Source: an uncultured Eubacteriales bacterium (GTDB taxonomy: Bacteria > Bacillota > Clostridia > Peptostreptococcales > Anaerovoracaceae). From it: a DNA stretch of 64,000 nucleotides. The stretch lies in the NCBI GenBank assembly GCA_902786815.1, contig CADADV010000008.1, positions 1 to 64,000 of the forward strand, written 5' to 3'. Under the pieces are notes generated by a model. It did not search any database, was not told where the DNA came from, and saw only the letters and a program-made list of their open reading frames with translations. Of this stretch, positions 7,155-16,728 are shown piece by piece; within the stretch, counting starts at the first letter, position 1, and every line of letters starts with the position of its first letter. Both the position numbers and the translations under genes were made by a program.

Positions 7155-9129
7155 AAAGCCTGTTACAGGGAGAATACTTGCGCTCTTGACAGCAGTGCTG
7201 ACCATGACCGTCATGTGCCTGCCGGCTTCTGCTTTTGCAGCAAACGGCATCACGAAGGACGAGACGGTATATGTTGTGACAGACAGCAGCGGCACGCAGC
7301 AGGATGTGATCGTCAGCGACCATCTGATCAACGAGGACAAGGTCAAAACCATTGCGGATCAGACTAACCTGAAAGACGTCGAAAATGTCAAAGGGGAAGA
7401 GACCTTCAAGCAGGACGGCGAATCTCTCACATGGGATGCGGAAGGCAACGGCATATACTACCAGGGACGGTCAGAAGATGAGATCCCGGTCGCAATGGAT
7501 ATCGTCTACCGCCTGAACGACAAGGTCGTTACCGGATCCGAACTCCAGGGACAAAGCGGCAAAGTTGAAATCAAGATCAATTACACTAACGACGCCGAGT
7601 TTGAGGGTACTACTGTTCCGTTCGTTGTCATGACCGGCATGGTCATCACCGACGATTCCTTCAAGAACATCAAAGTCACCAAAGGCAAAGTCATCGATGA
7701 CGGTGACAAACTCATGGTTGTCGGAATGGCGGCGCCGGGACTGGCGCAGACTCTCGACATCGGCGAATCCGATCTGGGCATCGGCAGCAGTGTCACCATT
7801 ACCGGAGATGCAGACAAGTTCGCAGTGGAAGACATGATGACCGTTGTGACCAACGCCTTCTTTGAAGACATCGACACTGACAAGATCGATGATCTGGACT
7901 ACGATGATGAGATCAAAGAACTGGATAAAGGCGCAAAGGCCTTGGTCGACGGCAGCGATGCGCTGTATGAAGGCCTCGACACACTGGAAGAGAACATGCC
8001 GGATCTGCAGGACGGAGTTGCTCAGCTGGATGACGGTGCCGTCCAGCTTCGCGGCACGCTGAAGAGCAAGATGAAGAAAATCGCGAACGCGACAGGACAG
8101 CTGCATAACGGCACATCCACCATCCTTTCAAATCTGAAAGTCATGAAGAAGGGACTGGATGGAGACGGAACCACGAAGAATCCGGGTGCGATCAACGCGC
8201 TGGATCAGGTTTCTTCAGGTCTGACACAAGGTGCTAAAAAAGCAAAGGAAGGTGCAGCAAACTTAAAGAAAAGTGCAACAGGACTAGATCAGGCGGTGCA
8301 GGGGATCGGTGCAATCGATCAGGGACTGAGTGACGGCGTCTCTAGCGCCGAGCAAAATCTGAATGCGATCAACACCAATCTTACATCGCTTGATAATAAC
8401 AATGATGCAGTAGAAGAGATCATCTCCCAATCGGGAATGTCAGATGAACAGAAACAAATTGTCATTGCCCAGTTAGAAGGATATAAGGCAGTTGCAACGG
8501 GTGCCCGTGATTTGGCGGCAGGAGAAAAAAATGGAATGAGCAGTGCTGAAGAAAATCTCAGCACGGTTTATAATAATCTGAAAAATGCTCCGGCTGCGCT
8601 CAGTGGTGCGGCTGATGAGTTGGATGATTCTGCAACCAGTATCGGGACGGCTGCGGGGGCTGTCAGCCAGGTAAACGATGGATTGAAGACAATGTCTGCA
8701 GGACTTGGTGCCTATGACAAGAAAGCCAAGGAGCAAAAGACGATCATCGGCGGTATGACCGTCATCGACTCCGGACTGGGTCAGCTGCATAAAGAAGTGA
8801 AAAAGTCAGTCTCCAAGAAAGGAACGCTTACGACTGCGCTGAACAAACTGGTCGGCGGCACCGGACAGCTGAGAAAAGGCGCCGATGAAATGACCGATGG
8901 CGTAGACAAGCTGGACGATGGATCAAAAAAGCTGGCCGACGGTATGTCAAAGATGTACAAGGACGGCATCAAGAAGATCGTTGACCTCTACAACGACGAT
9001 CTGAAGGGCACCCTCGACAGCGCAGACGCGATGATGGATGCCGGCAAGGGATACAAGACCTTTACCAGACTGCCATCCGGCATGGACGGAAGCGTCAAGT
9101 TTATCTATAAGACCGATATGACGGACTAA
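7147..9129 (+). CDS. Secreted LxxG heptad-repeat protein (YhgE/Pip-like exoprotein)
   Basis: A 660-residue exported protein. A signal peptide with hydrophobic core ALLTAVLTMTVMCLPASA occupies about residues 10-32. It is followed by a beta-rich domain to about residue 240. A long helical region then carries many LxxGxxxL heptads (for example LDKGAKALVDGSDALYEGL and LDDGSKKLADG), the X-X-X-Leu-X-X-Gly type found in YhgE/Pip proteins. There is no C-terminal membrane anchor or LPXTG, so it is free or held by its transporter. Its start sits inside the MMPL gene, and this pairing recurs in Gram-positive bacteria, suggesting an extracytoplasmic partner of the transporter. The middle, about 8210-8700, looks richer in A+T than its flanks. 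Confidence 0.8.
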   Translation: MTKKPVTGRILALLTAVLTMTVMCLPASAFAANGITKDETVYVVTDSSGTQQDVIVSDHLINEDKVKTIADQTNLKDVENVKGEETFKQDGESLTWDAEGNGIYYQGRSEDEIPVAMDIVYRLNDKVVTGSELQGQSGKVEIKINYTNDAEFEGTTVPFVVMTGMVITDDSFKNIKVTKGKVIDDGDKLMVVGMAAPGLAQTLDIGESDLGIGSSVTITGDADKFAVEDMMTVVTNAFFEDIDTDKIDDLDYDDEIKELDKGAKALVDGSDALYEGLDTLEENMPDLQDGVAQLDDGAVQLRGTLKSKMKKIANATGQLHNGTSTILSNLKVMKKGLDGDGTTKNPGAINALDQVSSGLTQGAKKAKEGAANLKKSATGLDQAVQGIGAIDQGLSDGVSSAEQNLNAINTNLTSLDNNNDAVEEIISQSGMSDEQKQIVIAQLEGYKAVATGARDLAAGEKNGMSSAEENLSTVYNNLKNAPAALSGAADELDDSATSIGTAAGAVSQVNDGLKTMSAGLGAYDKKAKEQKTIIGGMTVIDSGLGQLHKEVKKSVSKKGTLTTALNKLVGGTGQLRKGADEMTDGVDKLDDGSKKLADGMSKMYKDGIKKIVDLYNDDLKGTLDSADAMMDAGKGYKTFTRLPSGMDGSVKFIYKTDMTD

Positions 9130-9163
9130 CAGATCACCTGCTCAATAAGCAACTAATAAACAA

Positions 9164-9201
9164 AAGGCACCGAAACCGAGACTGGATTTCGGTGCTTTTT
9201 C
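9164..9201 (+). terminator. Rho-independent terminator of the MMPL operon
   Basis: The stem GCACCGAAA (9167-9175) pairs perfectly with TTTCGGTGC (9187-9195) and is followed by TTTTTCTT. Confidence 0.92.
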
Positions 9202-9230
9202 TTGACATCATATACGCGAACTCCTAGAAT
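9202..9230 (+). promoter_or_regulatory. Strong sigma-A promoter for the MATE gene
   Basis: A consensus TTGACA (9202-9207), a 17-nt spacer and TAGAAT (9225-9230), starting one base after the preceding terminator. The predicted start, near 9237, leaves a leader of about 16 nt that still includes GAGGTG. Confidence 0.85.
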
Positions 9231-9252
9231 ACCCTTTGTTGAGGTGAAATAT

Positions 9253-10620
9253 ATGCAGAACAAGATGGGCACGATGCCCGTTGGCAGATTAATACTGAAT
9301 ATGTCGTGGCCGGCGATACTGTCCATGATGATCCTGGCGCTGTACAACATCGTTGACAGCTTCTTTGTCGCGCGCCTTGGAGAAGAGGCGCTGGCTGCGA
9401 TCACTTATATCTTCCCGGTGCAGATGGTGCAGATGTCCTGCGCCATCGGAACAGGCGTAGGCATCAATTCCCTGATTTCCAGAAGGCTGGGTGCGCGAAT
9501 GATCGAAGAGGCCAATCTCGCTGCCAGCCACGGGTACAGACTGGCGTTCTTTAATTGGGCGGCCTTTGCGCTTATAGGATTATTCCTGTCCCGTCCTATC
9601 CTGGAAGTGATGACGGATACGACTTACATCCTGGAGGAGGGAACCAAGTATATGACCATCGTCATGGTTGGCTCGCTCTTTGTATTCGTGCAGGTGTTTT
9701 CCGAGAAAATCATCCAGGCGACCGGCAACATGATCCTGCCGATGTTCTGCAGCATCCTGGGAGGCTTGTTCAACATTGCCCTGGACCCGATTCTCATCTT
9801 CGGTCTCGGACCGTTCCCGGAAATGGGCGTTGCGGGAGCTGCCGTGGCAACGATCACAGGACAGTTCTTCTCTATGTGTCTGGGACAGTACATGCTCTTT
9901 GGCCGCAAGCATCCGGTCAAAGTGAAGCTGCGCGGCTACAAATGGCAGGGATCGATAGTCAAAGACATCTATGCCGTCGGACTGCCGGCCATCCTCATGC
10001 AGTGCATCGCATCTGTCATGCAGTTTGGAATGAATATGATCCTGCGTTCTTTTACGGAGACAGCAGTTGCAGTCATGGGTGTATACGGCAGGCTCCAGTC
10101 CTTTATCTTCATGCCGGTCTTCGGCCTGAACCAGGGCGTGCTGCCGATCCTCGGCTTCAATTACGGCGCCAAAAACAAAAAGAGGCTGATGGATGCCTAC
10201 AAGAAGGGATTCATATTCGCCTTTTCGATCATGGCGGCAGGACTGATCGTGTTTCAGCTGTTCCCGCATGAGATCCTCGGCGCGTTCAATGCACAGGGCA
10301 ATCAGGATATGTTCGACATCGGCGTTCCTGCTCTGAGAGCAGTCAGCTGGTGTTTCCTGCCGGCATCCTACGGAATCATGACATCGTCTGTATTCCAGGG
10401 TACCGGACACGGATTCCTGAGCTTATGGAGTTCCATGATCCGTCAGCTGATCGGGATCCTTCCGATCGCATATATACTCGGCAAATTGTTCGGGCTCAAC
10501 GCCGTATGGTGGGCCTTCCCGCTGGCGGAGATCCTGGGAACGGCGTATCTGGTCATCGCCTTTATATGGCTCTATAAGAAGGACCTGAAGCACCTCGGGG
10601 AATCGGCGGATCAGGGATAA
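9253..10620 (+). CDS. MATE-family multidrug/sodium antiporter
   Basis: A 455-residue polytopic protein of the MATE family (usually about 450 residues, 12 helices in two repeats). The N-terminus MPVGRLILNMSWPAILSMM, the YNIVDSFFVARLGEEALAA segment and the second-repeat motif GLNQGVLPILGFNYGAKN are typical. It sits in the cytoplasmic membrane and exports cationic compounds in exchange for Na+ or H+. I set the start at ATG 9253, 6 nt after GAGGTG (9241-9246). The longer reading frame to 9202 would begin inside the promoter itself. Its last 10 nt overlap the end of the convergent Cys-rich gene. Confidence 0.9.
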   Translation: MQNKMGTMPVGRLILNMSWPAILSMMILALYNIVDSFFVARLGEEALAAITYIFPVQMVQMSCAIGTGVGINSLISRRLGARMIEEANLAASHGYRLAFFNWAAFALIGLFLSRPILEVMTDTTYILEEGTKYMTIVMVGSLFVFVQVFSEKIIQATGNMILPMFCSILGGLFNIALDPILIFGLGPFPEMGVAGAAVATITGQFFSMCLGQYMLFGRKHPVKVKLRGYKWQGSIVKDIYAVGLPAILMQCIASVMQFGMNMILRSFTETAVAVMGVYGRLQSFIFMPVFGLNQGVLPILGFNYGAKNKKRLMDAYKKGFIFAFSIMAAGLIVFQLFPHEILGAFNAQGNQDMFDIGVPALRAVSWCFLPASYGIMTSSVFQGTGHGFLSLWSSMIRQLIGILPIAYILGKLFGLNAVWWAFPLAEILGTAYLVIAFIWLYKKDLKHLGESADQG

Positions 10621-11213
10621 AGATACACAAGCGGTTTCTGGTCATAGATTCTGTCATCCGAATCCATGAGGACAAGATCGAGAATCTTCGGATCTTGAAT
10701 CAGATGTTTCCAGCAGGTGTAAGTGGCTTTGATGAAAGCATCGTTCAGTCTGCTGTAATCAGAAACAAGCGGACACTCGTACGGCAAGTCGTCCGTGCAG
10801 ACAATGATATGAAAGATACCGTCCTCGTCGATATGCGGGGACAGGGGAAATGTGCGGCACTGGATAGGCCGCTTATTTCTTTTGCAGAGCGGGGCAGTGC
10901 GGCACTGGATAAACGGAACGCGCCCGTGCCAGCTGTCCGGATAATCGTATTCTTCCGCCAGGAGGGATCCCCATTCGATCCAGTCTTCATCGGATTCGTC
11001 AAAGACCTTTTCTTCTCCGGGCAAAAGCATCAGCCCCATATATTTGTCGGCGTTCTCATCACCAGCCGCATGGTATTCGATATCCTCCGGCGCGTAGTCG
11101 CAAAGGCAGCAAGCTGCGCCGCACAGAATGCCGCAGTCGAAGTCGACAGGGGAGACCCTGTCCAGCAGGCGGTAGATCGCCTGATATGTTTGTTTCGTGA
11201 TCGTACTCTTCAT
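10611..11213 (-). CDS. Cys-rich protein, YkgJ-like metal-binding type, function unknown
   Basis: A 200-residue, probably cytosolic protein with eleven cysteines: 27, 31, 35, 36 and 38 in the cluster CGILCGAACCLC, 104, 110 and 119 in two QCR segments (QCRTAPLC and IQCRTFPLSP), and 139, 147 and 167. The second group, with CRTFPLSPH, resembles the Fe-S/zinc-chelating cysteine-cluster families (YkgJ type), but I cannot give it a characterised homolog. There is no membrane segment. The start codon lacks any Shine-Dalgarno sequence, and a perfect -10 box lies only 6 nt upstream, which suggests a leaderless mRNA. It is convergent with the MATE gene and divergent from the giant activase. Confidence 0.7.
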   Translation of the reverse strand: MKSTITKQTYQAIYRLLDRVSPVDFDCGILCGAACCLCDYAPEDIEYHAAGDENADKYMGLMLLPGEEKVFDESDEDWIEWGSLLAEEYDYPDSWHGRVPFIQCRTAPLCKRNKRPIQCRTFPLSPHIDEDGIFHIIVCTDDLPYECPLVSDYSRLNDAFIKATYTCWKHLIQDPKILDLVLMDSDDRIYDQKPLVYLYP

Positions 11214-11219
11214 ACTTTG

Positions 11220-11248
11220 ATTATATTTTAAGTGATGTGATTTTGCAA
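11220..11248 (-). promoter_or_regulatory. Promoter placing transcription start at the ATG (leaderless candidate)
   Basis: Read on the - strand: TTGCAA (11248-11243), a 17-nt spacer and a perfect TATAAT (11225-11220). With usual -10 to start spacing, transcription begins at or within a base or two of the ATG at 11213. Confidence 0.6.
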
Positions 11249-11278
11249 AAGCATCGTGAATTATTTACAAAAGCCTTA

Positions 11279-11306
11279 TTGCATGCAGTTTTTTTTGGAG
11301 TATAAT
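11279..11306 (+). promoter_or_regulatory. Promoter for the acyl-CoA dehydratase activase gene
   Basis: TTGCAT (11279-11284), a 16-nt spacer and TATAAT (11301-11306). This gives a leader of about 60 nt with AGGACGG at 11362-11368 before the ATG at 11375. The whole gap 11214-11374 is AT-rich and holds divergent promoters only. Confidence 0.6.
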
Positions 11307-11374
11307 ATACATTGGTTTTTTGTTGAAAAGAATTTGACATATATATGTAGAAATAATAATTAGGACGGTATTTT

Positions 11375-14300
11375 ATGAGATTAGGAATCGATGTAGGATC
11401 AACTACAGTCAAACTGGTTTTCCTCGATGAGGAGAACAATATCATTTACAGCAGATATGAGCGGCATATGTCCAATGCGTTCCTGAAGGTGCAGGAACTG
11501 ATCAAAGAGGCGCATGAGGAATTCGGAAACCAGATCATCCAGGCGGTTATCACCGGTTCAGGCGGCCTCAGCATTGCCAAGCTCATCAAGGTGCCATTTG
11601 AGCAGGAGGTCATTTCCTGCAGCAAGGCCGTGCAGACGCTGATCCCGGAAACGGATACAGCCATTGAGCTCGGCGGAGAAGACGCTAAGATCACGTTCTA
11701 TGGACAGACCATCGAACAGAGAATGAACGGCACCTGCGCCGGCGGTACGGGCGCGTTCATCGATCAGATGGCGGTGTTGCTGAACACAGATGCAGACGGA
11801 CTGAACGAAGCATCCAAGAAACACACACTGATCTATCCGATCGCGGCCAGATGCGGCGTTTTCGCAAAGACAGATATCCAGCCGCTGATCAACGACGGCG
11901 CGAAGATCGAAAATCTGGCAGCGTCCATCTTCCAGGCAGTCGTGGACCAGACCATTTCGGGACTGGCCTGCGGACACCCGATCAGGGGCAAAGTAGCATT
12001 CCTGGGCGGACCCCTCAGCTTCCTGCCGGAACTCAGGGAAAGATTTATCGAGACGCTGAAACTGAAACCGGATGAAGTCATCATTCCGGAAGACGGCAAG
12101 CTTTTTGTCGCCGTTGGCGCAGCGCTGCTGGCAGGCGAGAAGGAAGAAACAAGCCTGGGCGATATCATGAACAGACTGGCTAACGCCGACCAGAGCGAGC
12201 TCAGCGACACGGCGCGCATCGAGCCCCTGTTCAAGAACCAGCAGGAATACGACGAATTCAAGGAACGCCATGACAGGGCGAAGGTCAAGCGCAAGCCGTT
12301 CGAAGAAGCTAAGGGTAGACTGTTCCTCGGCATCGACGCCGGTTCCACAACGACAAAATCCATCGTCATCGATGATGATAAGAATGTTTTATATACCTTC
12401 TACAGGAGCAACCGGGGCAAGCCGATCGCACCAATCATCGAAATGCTCAAGGACGTATACGACAAGATGCCGGAAGGCTGCTACATCGGCGGAACAGCGG
12501 TCACAGGATACGGCGAGAATCTGATCAAAGCGGCGTTCAAATGCGACATGGGTGAGATCGAGACCATGGCCCACTACAAGGGCGCGGAAGAATTCCTGCC
12601 GGGCGTCGAGTTCATCCTGGACATCGGCGGGCAGGATATGAAGTGCATGAAGATCCAGGACAACGCCATCTACGACATCATGCTCAACGAGGCGTGCTCC
12701 TCAGGCTGCGGATCATTCATCGAGACCTACGCCAAGTCGGTCCAGATGAGCGTTCCGGATTTTGCGCAGGAAGCGCTGTTCGCAGAAGGCCCGGTCGATC
12801 TGGGCACACGCTGCACAGTCTTCATGAACTCCAAAGTCAAGCAGGCTCAGAAGGAAGGCGCGACCATCGGAGATATCTCCGCGGGACTGTCCTATTCCGT
12901 CATCAAGAACGCTCTCTACAAGGTCATCAAGCTCAGAAATCCGGAGGACGCCGGCGAGAAGGTCGTCGTGCAGGGCGGCACGTTCCTGAACGAAGCCGTG
13001 CTCCGCTCCATCGAGAAGATCCTGGACAAAGATGTCGTGCGCCCGGATATTTCCGGACTGATGGGAGCATTCGGTGCAGCCCTGATCGCGCGCAGCAACT
13101 ACAAGGGCGGCGAGTCTACGCTTCTCAAGAGAGATGAACTGGACAACTTCGAAGTAGAGACCTCTACAACGAGATGCAAACGGTGTGAGAACAACTGTCT
13201 GCTAACCATCAACAAGTTCGCGGACGGCAGCCGTCTGATCACCGGAAACCGCTGCGAAAAGGGAGAAGGCAAGACGGAGGCGACCCACAGCGAGCTTCCG
13301 AATCTCTATGAGTATAAATTCAAGCGGCTGTTCCAGTATGAACCGCTCAACACAAATGATGCTCCCAGAGGCGAGGTGGGCATCCCGCGCGTCCTGAACA
13401 TGTACGAGAATTATCCATTCTGGTTCACATTCTGGACGAAGCTCGGCTACAGAGTCGTGCTGTCGCCGCAGTCCCGCAAATCCATCTATGAGATGGGCAT
13501 GGACACGATTTCTTCGGATACGGCATGTTATCCGGCGAAGATCGTCCACGGACACATCAAATGGCTGGCGGAGCACGGACTCAAATTCATCTTCTATCCG
13601 AGCATCAACTATGAGCGGATCGAAGATCCGAAGCAGCCGAACCACTATAATTGTCCGATCGTGGCCACATACCCTGAGGTCATCGCCAATAACATGGACG
13701 AAGTCATTGAGGAGAACGGGATCGAATTCATGCATCCGTTCCTGCCTTATGACAACGATAAATACCTGATCGACGAACTTGCCGGGATCCTGAAGGAAAA
13801 AGGCATCACGAAGCAGGAAGTGCGCCATGCGGTCAGAGAAGCGCGCCGGGAAGACGAGAAGTTCCATAAGGATATGAAAAACGCCGGTGAAAACGCCCTC
13901 GCATACGCGGAGGAACACGGCGTCAAGAGCATCATCCTCGCAGGACGTCCGTATCATGTTGATCCGGAGATCAACCACGGTCTTGATAAGATGATCAACT
14001 CCTTCGGTATGATCGTTCTGACAGAGGATTCCATCGCCCACAAGGCGAAACTGGAGCGTCCGATCCGTGTCCTCGACCAGTGGATGTACCACTCCAGAAT
14101 GTACCGGGCAGCCATTTTCGCAGGCACCAGAAACGATATCGAACTGATCCAGCTGAACTCCTTCGGATGCGGTCTGGACGCAGTCACGACGGATCAGGTG
14201 CAGGAGATCTGCCATAAGAACAATAAACTCTATACCGTGCTCAAGATCGACGAAGGTTCCAATCTGGGTGCTGCCAAGATCCGTATCCGTTCCCTGCGCG

Positions 14301-15613
14301 CCGCCATGTCGGAACGTGAGAAGAACGAAGTCAAGGCGAAACCGGACAATAGGGCGTATGAGCGTCCGTTCTTCACGAAAGAGATGCGTGACAGCAACTA
14401 CACCATCATGATGCCGCAGATGTCCCCGATCCACTGGAATCTGGTAGAGGCAATGATGAGATCCTGCGGTTACAACGCCAAACAGCTTCCGCCGGTCAGC
14501 GTGCACGCGGTCGATGAAGGCCTGAAGTACGTCAACAACGACGCCTGCTATCCGACCATTGTTACGGTCGGACAGACCATCGCAGCGCTGAAGTCCGGCG
14601 AATTTGATCTGGATCATACAGCGATCTTCATGTCACAGACAGGCGGTCAGTGCAGAGCTTCAAACTACGTATCGCTTCTGCGCAAAGCCCTGAAAGACCT
14701 GGATATGCCGCAGATCCCGATCATTTCAGTCAATATGGCCGGACTGGAGAAGAACCCGGGATTCAACCTTCTGGACTGGAAGCTGATCAAGAAGGGCATG
14801 ATGGCAGTCGTCTACGGAGATCTGTTCATGAGAGTGCTCTACGCGACACGGCCTTACGAAGTCGAGAAGGGCAGTGCCAACGCGCTCTACGAAAAGTGGA
14901 ATGAGATCGCCATGGAAAACTGCCGAAACGGCAATTGGGATGAATTCAAGAAGAACTGCAAAGGCATCTGCATGGACTTTGATGAACTGCCTTTGCGCGA
15001 TATCAAAAAGCCGAAGGTCGGCGTTGTCGGCGAGATCCTGGTCAAATACCATCCGACGGCAAACAACGACATCGTCGGCGTAATCGAGGAGGAAGGCGGC
15101 GAGGCAGTCGTACTCGATCTGCTGGACTTCATCCTGTACGGTATGCATAACAAGGAGTTCAACTATGAGCACTTGTCGGGTACCTATATGCAGATGAAGG
15201 GCAACAAAGCCGCTATTGCGCTTTTGGAGAAGATCAGAAAGCCTATGAGAGTCGCACTCAGAGAGTCCAAACGCTTCGAGGAACCGGCTCACATCGAAGA
15301 GACCGCCAGATCCGCGCAGCAGGTCATTTCCCTTGGCAACCAGTGCGGAGAAGGCTGGCTGCTCACCGGCGAGATGGTGGAACTCATCGAACACGGTGTT
15401 GAGAACATCGCATGCCTGCAGCCCTTCGCATGTCTGCCGAACCACGTGACCGGCAAAGGCATGATGAAGGCCATGCGCAAGTTCAGTCCGAAGGCCAATA
15501 TCGTCGCCATAGACTTTGACCCGGGCGCGTCCCATGTCAACCAGCTGAACCGCATCAAGCTGATGATGACGACGGCACACAAGAATCTGCAAAAGTCACA
15601 AGAAACTGATTGA
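11375..15613 (+). CDS. Giant double-activase 2-hydroxyacyl-CoA dehydratase-related protein
   Basis: A 1412-residue multidomain protein. Residues about 1-255 form one BadF/BadG/HgdC ATPase ([10 protein letters not shown] near 4, GTCAGGTG with Cys121, and Cys160 in RCGVFAK). Residues about 316-590 form a second ([10 protein letters not shown] near 319, DIGGQD near 416, and Cys441 and Cys445 in CSSGC). The CKRCENNC motif near 612 leads into a DUF2229-type HgdB-like region with further conserved Cys, and then a long C-terminal domain. In small HgdC-type activators, two such Cys bind a [4Fe-4S] cluster at the homodimer interface and ATP hydrolysis drives one-electron injection into dehydratases. 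Here both halves are fused in one chain. No separate dehydratase subunits are nearby, so its substrate is unknown. The start has AGGACGG 6 nt upstream. Confidence 0.85.
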   Translation: MRLGIDVGSTTVKLVFLDEENNIIYSRYERHMSNAFLKVQELIKEAHEEFGNQIIQAVITGSGGLSIAKLIKVPFEQEVISCSKAVQTLIPETDTAIELGGEDAKITFYGQTIEQRMNGTCAGGTGAFIDQMAVLLNTDADGLNEASKKHTLIYPIAARCGVFAKTDIQPLINDGAKIENLAASIFQAVVDQTISGLACGHPIRGKVAFLGGPLSFLPELRERFIETLKLKPDEVIIPEDGKLFVAVGAALLAGEKEETSLGDIMNRLANADQSELSDTARIEPLFKNQQEYDEFKERHDRAKVKRKPFEEAKGRLFLGIDAGSTTTKSIVIDDDKNVLYTFYRSNRGKPIAPIIEMLKDVYDKMPEGCYIGGTAVTGYGENLIKAAFKCDMGEIETMAHYKGAEEFLPGVEFILDIGGQDMKCMKIQDNAIYDIMLNEACSSGCGSFIETYAKSVQMSVPDFAQEALFAEGPVDLGTRCTVFMNSKVKQAQKEGATIGDISAGLSYSVIKNALYKVIKLRNPEDAGEKVVVQGGTFLNEAVLRSIEKILDKDVVRPDISGLMGAFGAALIARSNYKGGESTLLKRDELDNFEVETSTTRCKRCENNCLLTINKFADGSRLITGNRCEKGEGKTEATHSELPNLYEYKFKRLFQYEPLNTNDAPRGEVGIPRVLNMYENYPFWFTFWTKLGYRVVLSPQSRKSIYEMGMDTISSDTACYPAKIVHGHIKWLAEHGLKFIFYPSINYERIEDPKQPNHYNCPIVATYPEVIANNMDEVIEENGIEFMHPFLPYDNDKYLIDELAGILKEKGITKQEVRHAVREARREDEKFHKDMKNAGENALAYAEEHGVKSIILAGRPYHVDPEINHGLDKMINSFGMIVLTEDSIAHKAKLERPIRVLDQWMYHSRMYRAAIFAGTRNDIELIQLNSFGCGLDAVTTDQVQEICHKNNKLYTVLKIDEGSNLGAAKIRIRSLRAAMSEREKNEVKAKPDNRAYERPFFTKEMRDSNYTIMMPQMSPIHWNLVEAMMRSCGYNAKQLPPVSVHAVDEGLKYVNNDACYPTIVTVGQTIAALKSGEFDLDHTAIFMSQTGGQCRASNYVSLLRKALKDLDMPQIPIISVNMAGLEKNPGFNLLDWKLIKKGMMAVVYGDLFMRVLYATRPYEVEKGSANALYEKWNEIAMENCRNGNWDEFKKNCKGICMDFDELPLRDIKKPKVGVVGEILVKYHPTANNDIVGVIEEEGGEAVVLDLLDFILYGMHNKEFNYEHLSGTYMQMKGNKAAIALLEKIRKPMRVALRESKRFEEPAHIEETARSAQQVISLGNQCGEGWLLTGEMVELIEHGVENIACLQPFACLPNHVTGKGMMKAMRKFSPKANIVAIDFDPGASHVNQLNRIKLMMTTAHKNLQKSQETD

Positions 15614-15634
15614 TAATGCGTGTGCTAAAATCAC

Positions 15635-15663
15635 TTGCAGATATTCAGTTTAAGGGATAGAAT
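15635..15663 (+). promoter_or_regulatory. Promoter for yebC
   Basis: TTGCAG (15635-15640), a 17-nt spacer and TAGAAT (15658-15663), inside the 88-nt gap after the activase gene. Confidence 0.65.
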
Positions 15664-15701
15664 ATAAACAAGAAATAAACAACTATTAAGGAGGCGTCTT
15701 T

Positions 15702-16433
15702 ATGGGAAGACACGGAACAATCGCAGGCAGGAAGGCTGCACAGGATTCAAAACGTTCGGCAATGTTTACAAAGTACGGCAGACAGATCATCGTCGCTGCC
15801 AAAGCAGGAGGAGATCCTGAATACAATGCGACGCTGAGAGTCGCCATTGAAAAGGCGAAAGCCATTGGCATGCCGAACGATAACATAAAAAGAGCAATCA
15901 AGAAGGGTACAGGAGAGCTGGACGGCGAGTCCTATACAGAACTGAGCTTTGAAGGATATGGTATCGGCGGTGTTGCTGTCATCGTAGAAGCACTGACAGA
16001 CAACACAAACAGAACCACTTCTGCAGTCAGATCCACATTTGACAAGCACGGCGGAAATCTGGGAACCAAGGGATGCGTATCATACATGTTTGCGCGCAAG
16101 GGCGTCATCATCATCGAGAAGACCGATGAAATCGATGAGGATGAACTGATGATGGTAGCTCTGGATGCAGGTGCTGACGATATGGTCGTCAATGACGACA
16201 GCTTTGAGATCCTGACAGAGCCGTCCGCATATACGGATGTACACGGTGCTCTGACAGACGCCGGATACGAGTTCGTTTCATCCGAAATCGAGTATGTGCC
16301 GTCTATGGAAGCTGCTCCGAAAGACGAAAAGGATCTGAAGAAACTCAAGAAGATGATCGACATACTGGAAGATAATGACGATGTACAGCAGGTACATCAC
16401 AACTGCAGCGTAGATCTCGAAGGCATAGAGTAA
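15702..16433 (+). CDS. yebC: YebC/PmpR family protein
   Basis: A 243-residue cytosolic protein matching the YebC/TACO1 family over its full length: MGRHGTIAGRK at the start, the AAKAGGDPEYN and IGMPNDNIKRAIKKGTGE segments, then LVEALTDN-type and GCVSYMFARKG motifs. Family members were long called transcriptional regulators, and recent work points to a role in translation of difficult sequences; I do not choose between these. AAGGAGG precedes the ATG. It has its own promoter and is followed by the 6S RNA gene. Confidence 0.95.
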   Translation: MGRHGTIAGRKAAQDSKRSAMFTKYGRQIIVAAKAGGDPEYNATLRVAIEKAKAIGMPNDNIKRAIKKGTGELDGESYTELSFEGYGIGGVAVIVEALTDNTNRTTSAVRSTFDKHGGNLGTKGCVSYMFARKGVIIIEKTDEIDEDELMMVALDAGADDMVVNDDSFEILTEPSAYTDVHGALTDAGYEFVSSEIEYVPSMEAAPKDEKDLKKLKKMIDILEDNDDVQQVHHNCSVDLEGIE

Positions 16434-16439
16434 CAACGG

Positions 16440-16467
16440 TTTGCCTGTCCGCACGGGGCAGGGCAAA
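16440..16467 (+). terminator. Hairpin after yebC
   Basis: TTTGCC-TGTCC and GGGGCAGGGCAAA form a GC-rich stem around GCAC, 7 nt after the yebC stop. There is no T-run, so termination is uncertain; the hairpin might instead be a processing boundary between yebC mRNA and the 6S RNA. Confidence 0.4.
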
Positions 16468-16482
16468 TCAAAATAATCAGAT

Positions 16483-16662
16483 AATAATCCTGAAGTGTTC
16501 GTTGGGATATTGTAATTCAACCTACATCATCACATCGGGAATCCGGGTCCGTCTGTACTATGCCAGGCCTGCTTGACAGGAAGGCAGAAAGCAGAGGCAG
16601 GATACCCACCTAACATTCGTTAGGGCGTGAATTATAACCCTGACGGCATGTCGGGATTATTG
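16483..16662 (+). ncRNA. ssrS: 6S RNA
   Basis: The interval folds as a long, interrupted rod about 180 nt long, the size of 6S RNA. The ends pair: AATAATCC (16483-16490) with GGATTATT (16654-16661), extended by TGA and then TGTTCG against the CGGCATGTCGG strand. The 5' TGAAGTGTTCG and 3' GACGGCATGTCGGG correspond to the conserved closing-stem sequences of E. coli 6S RNA (GAGATGTTCG and GGCGGCATCTCGG). The 3' strand of the central bubble contains the small hairpin CCTAAC-ATTC-GTTAGG, also a 6S hallmark, and a terminal arm is formed around GCCTGCTTGACAGGAAGGC. A T-rich stretch follows. 6S RNA mimics an open promoter and sequesters the sigma-A RNA polymerase holoenzyme. No protein gene fits here. 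Confidence 0.85.
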
Positions 16663-16728
16663 TTTCGTTTAGTAGTTTTTGTTATAGTTCGTTATTATTG
16701 GAGTAAGAGGATTTTTGTGAGGTAGAGA

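Noticed and set aside
11334..11362. TTGACA followed 17 nt later by TAATTA just before the activase gene
   Set aside because: Transcription from it would start at or after the Shine-Dalgarno, leaving no ribosome site. The TATAAT at 11301-11306 fits better.
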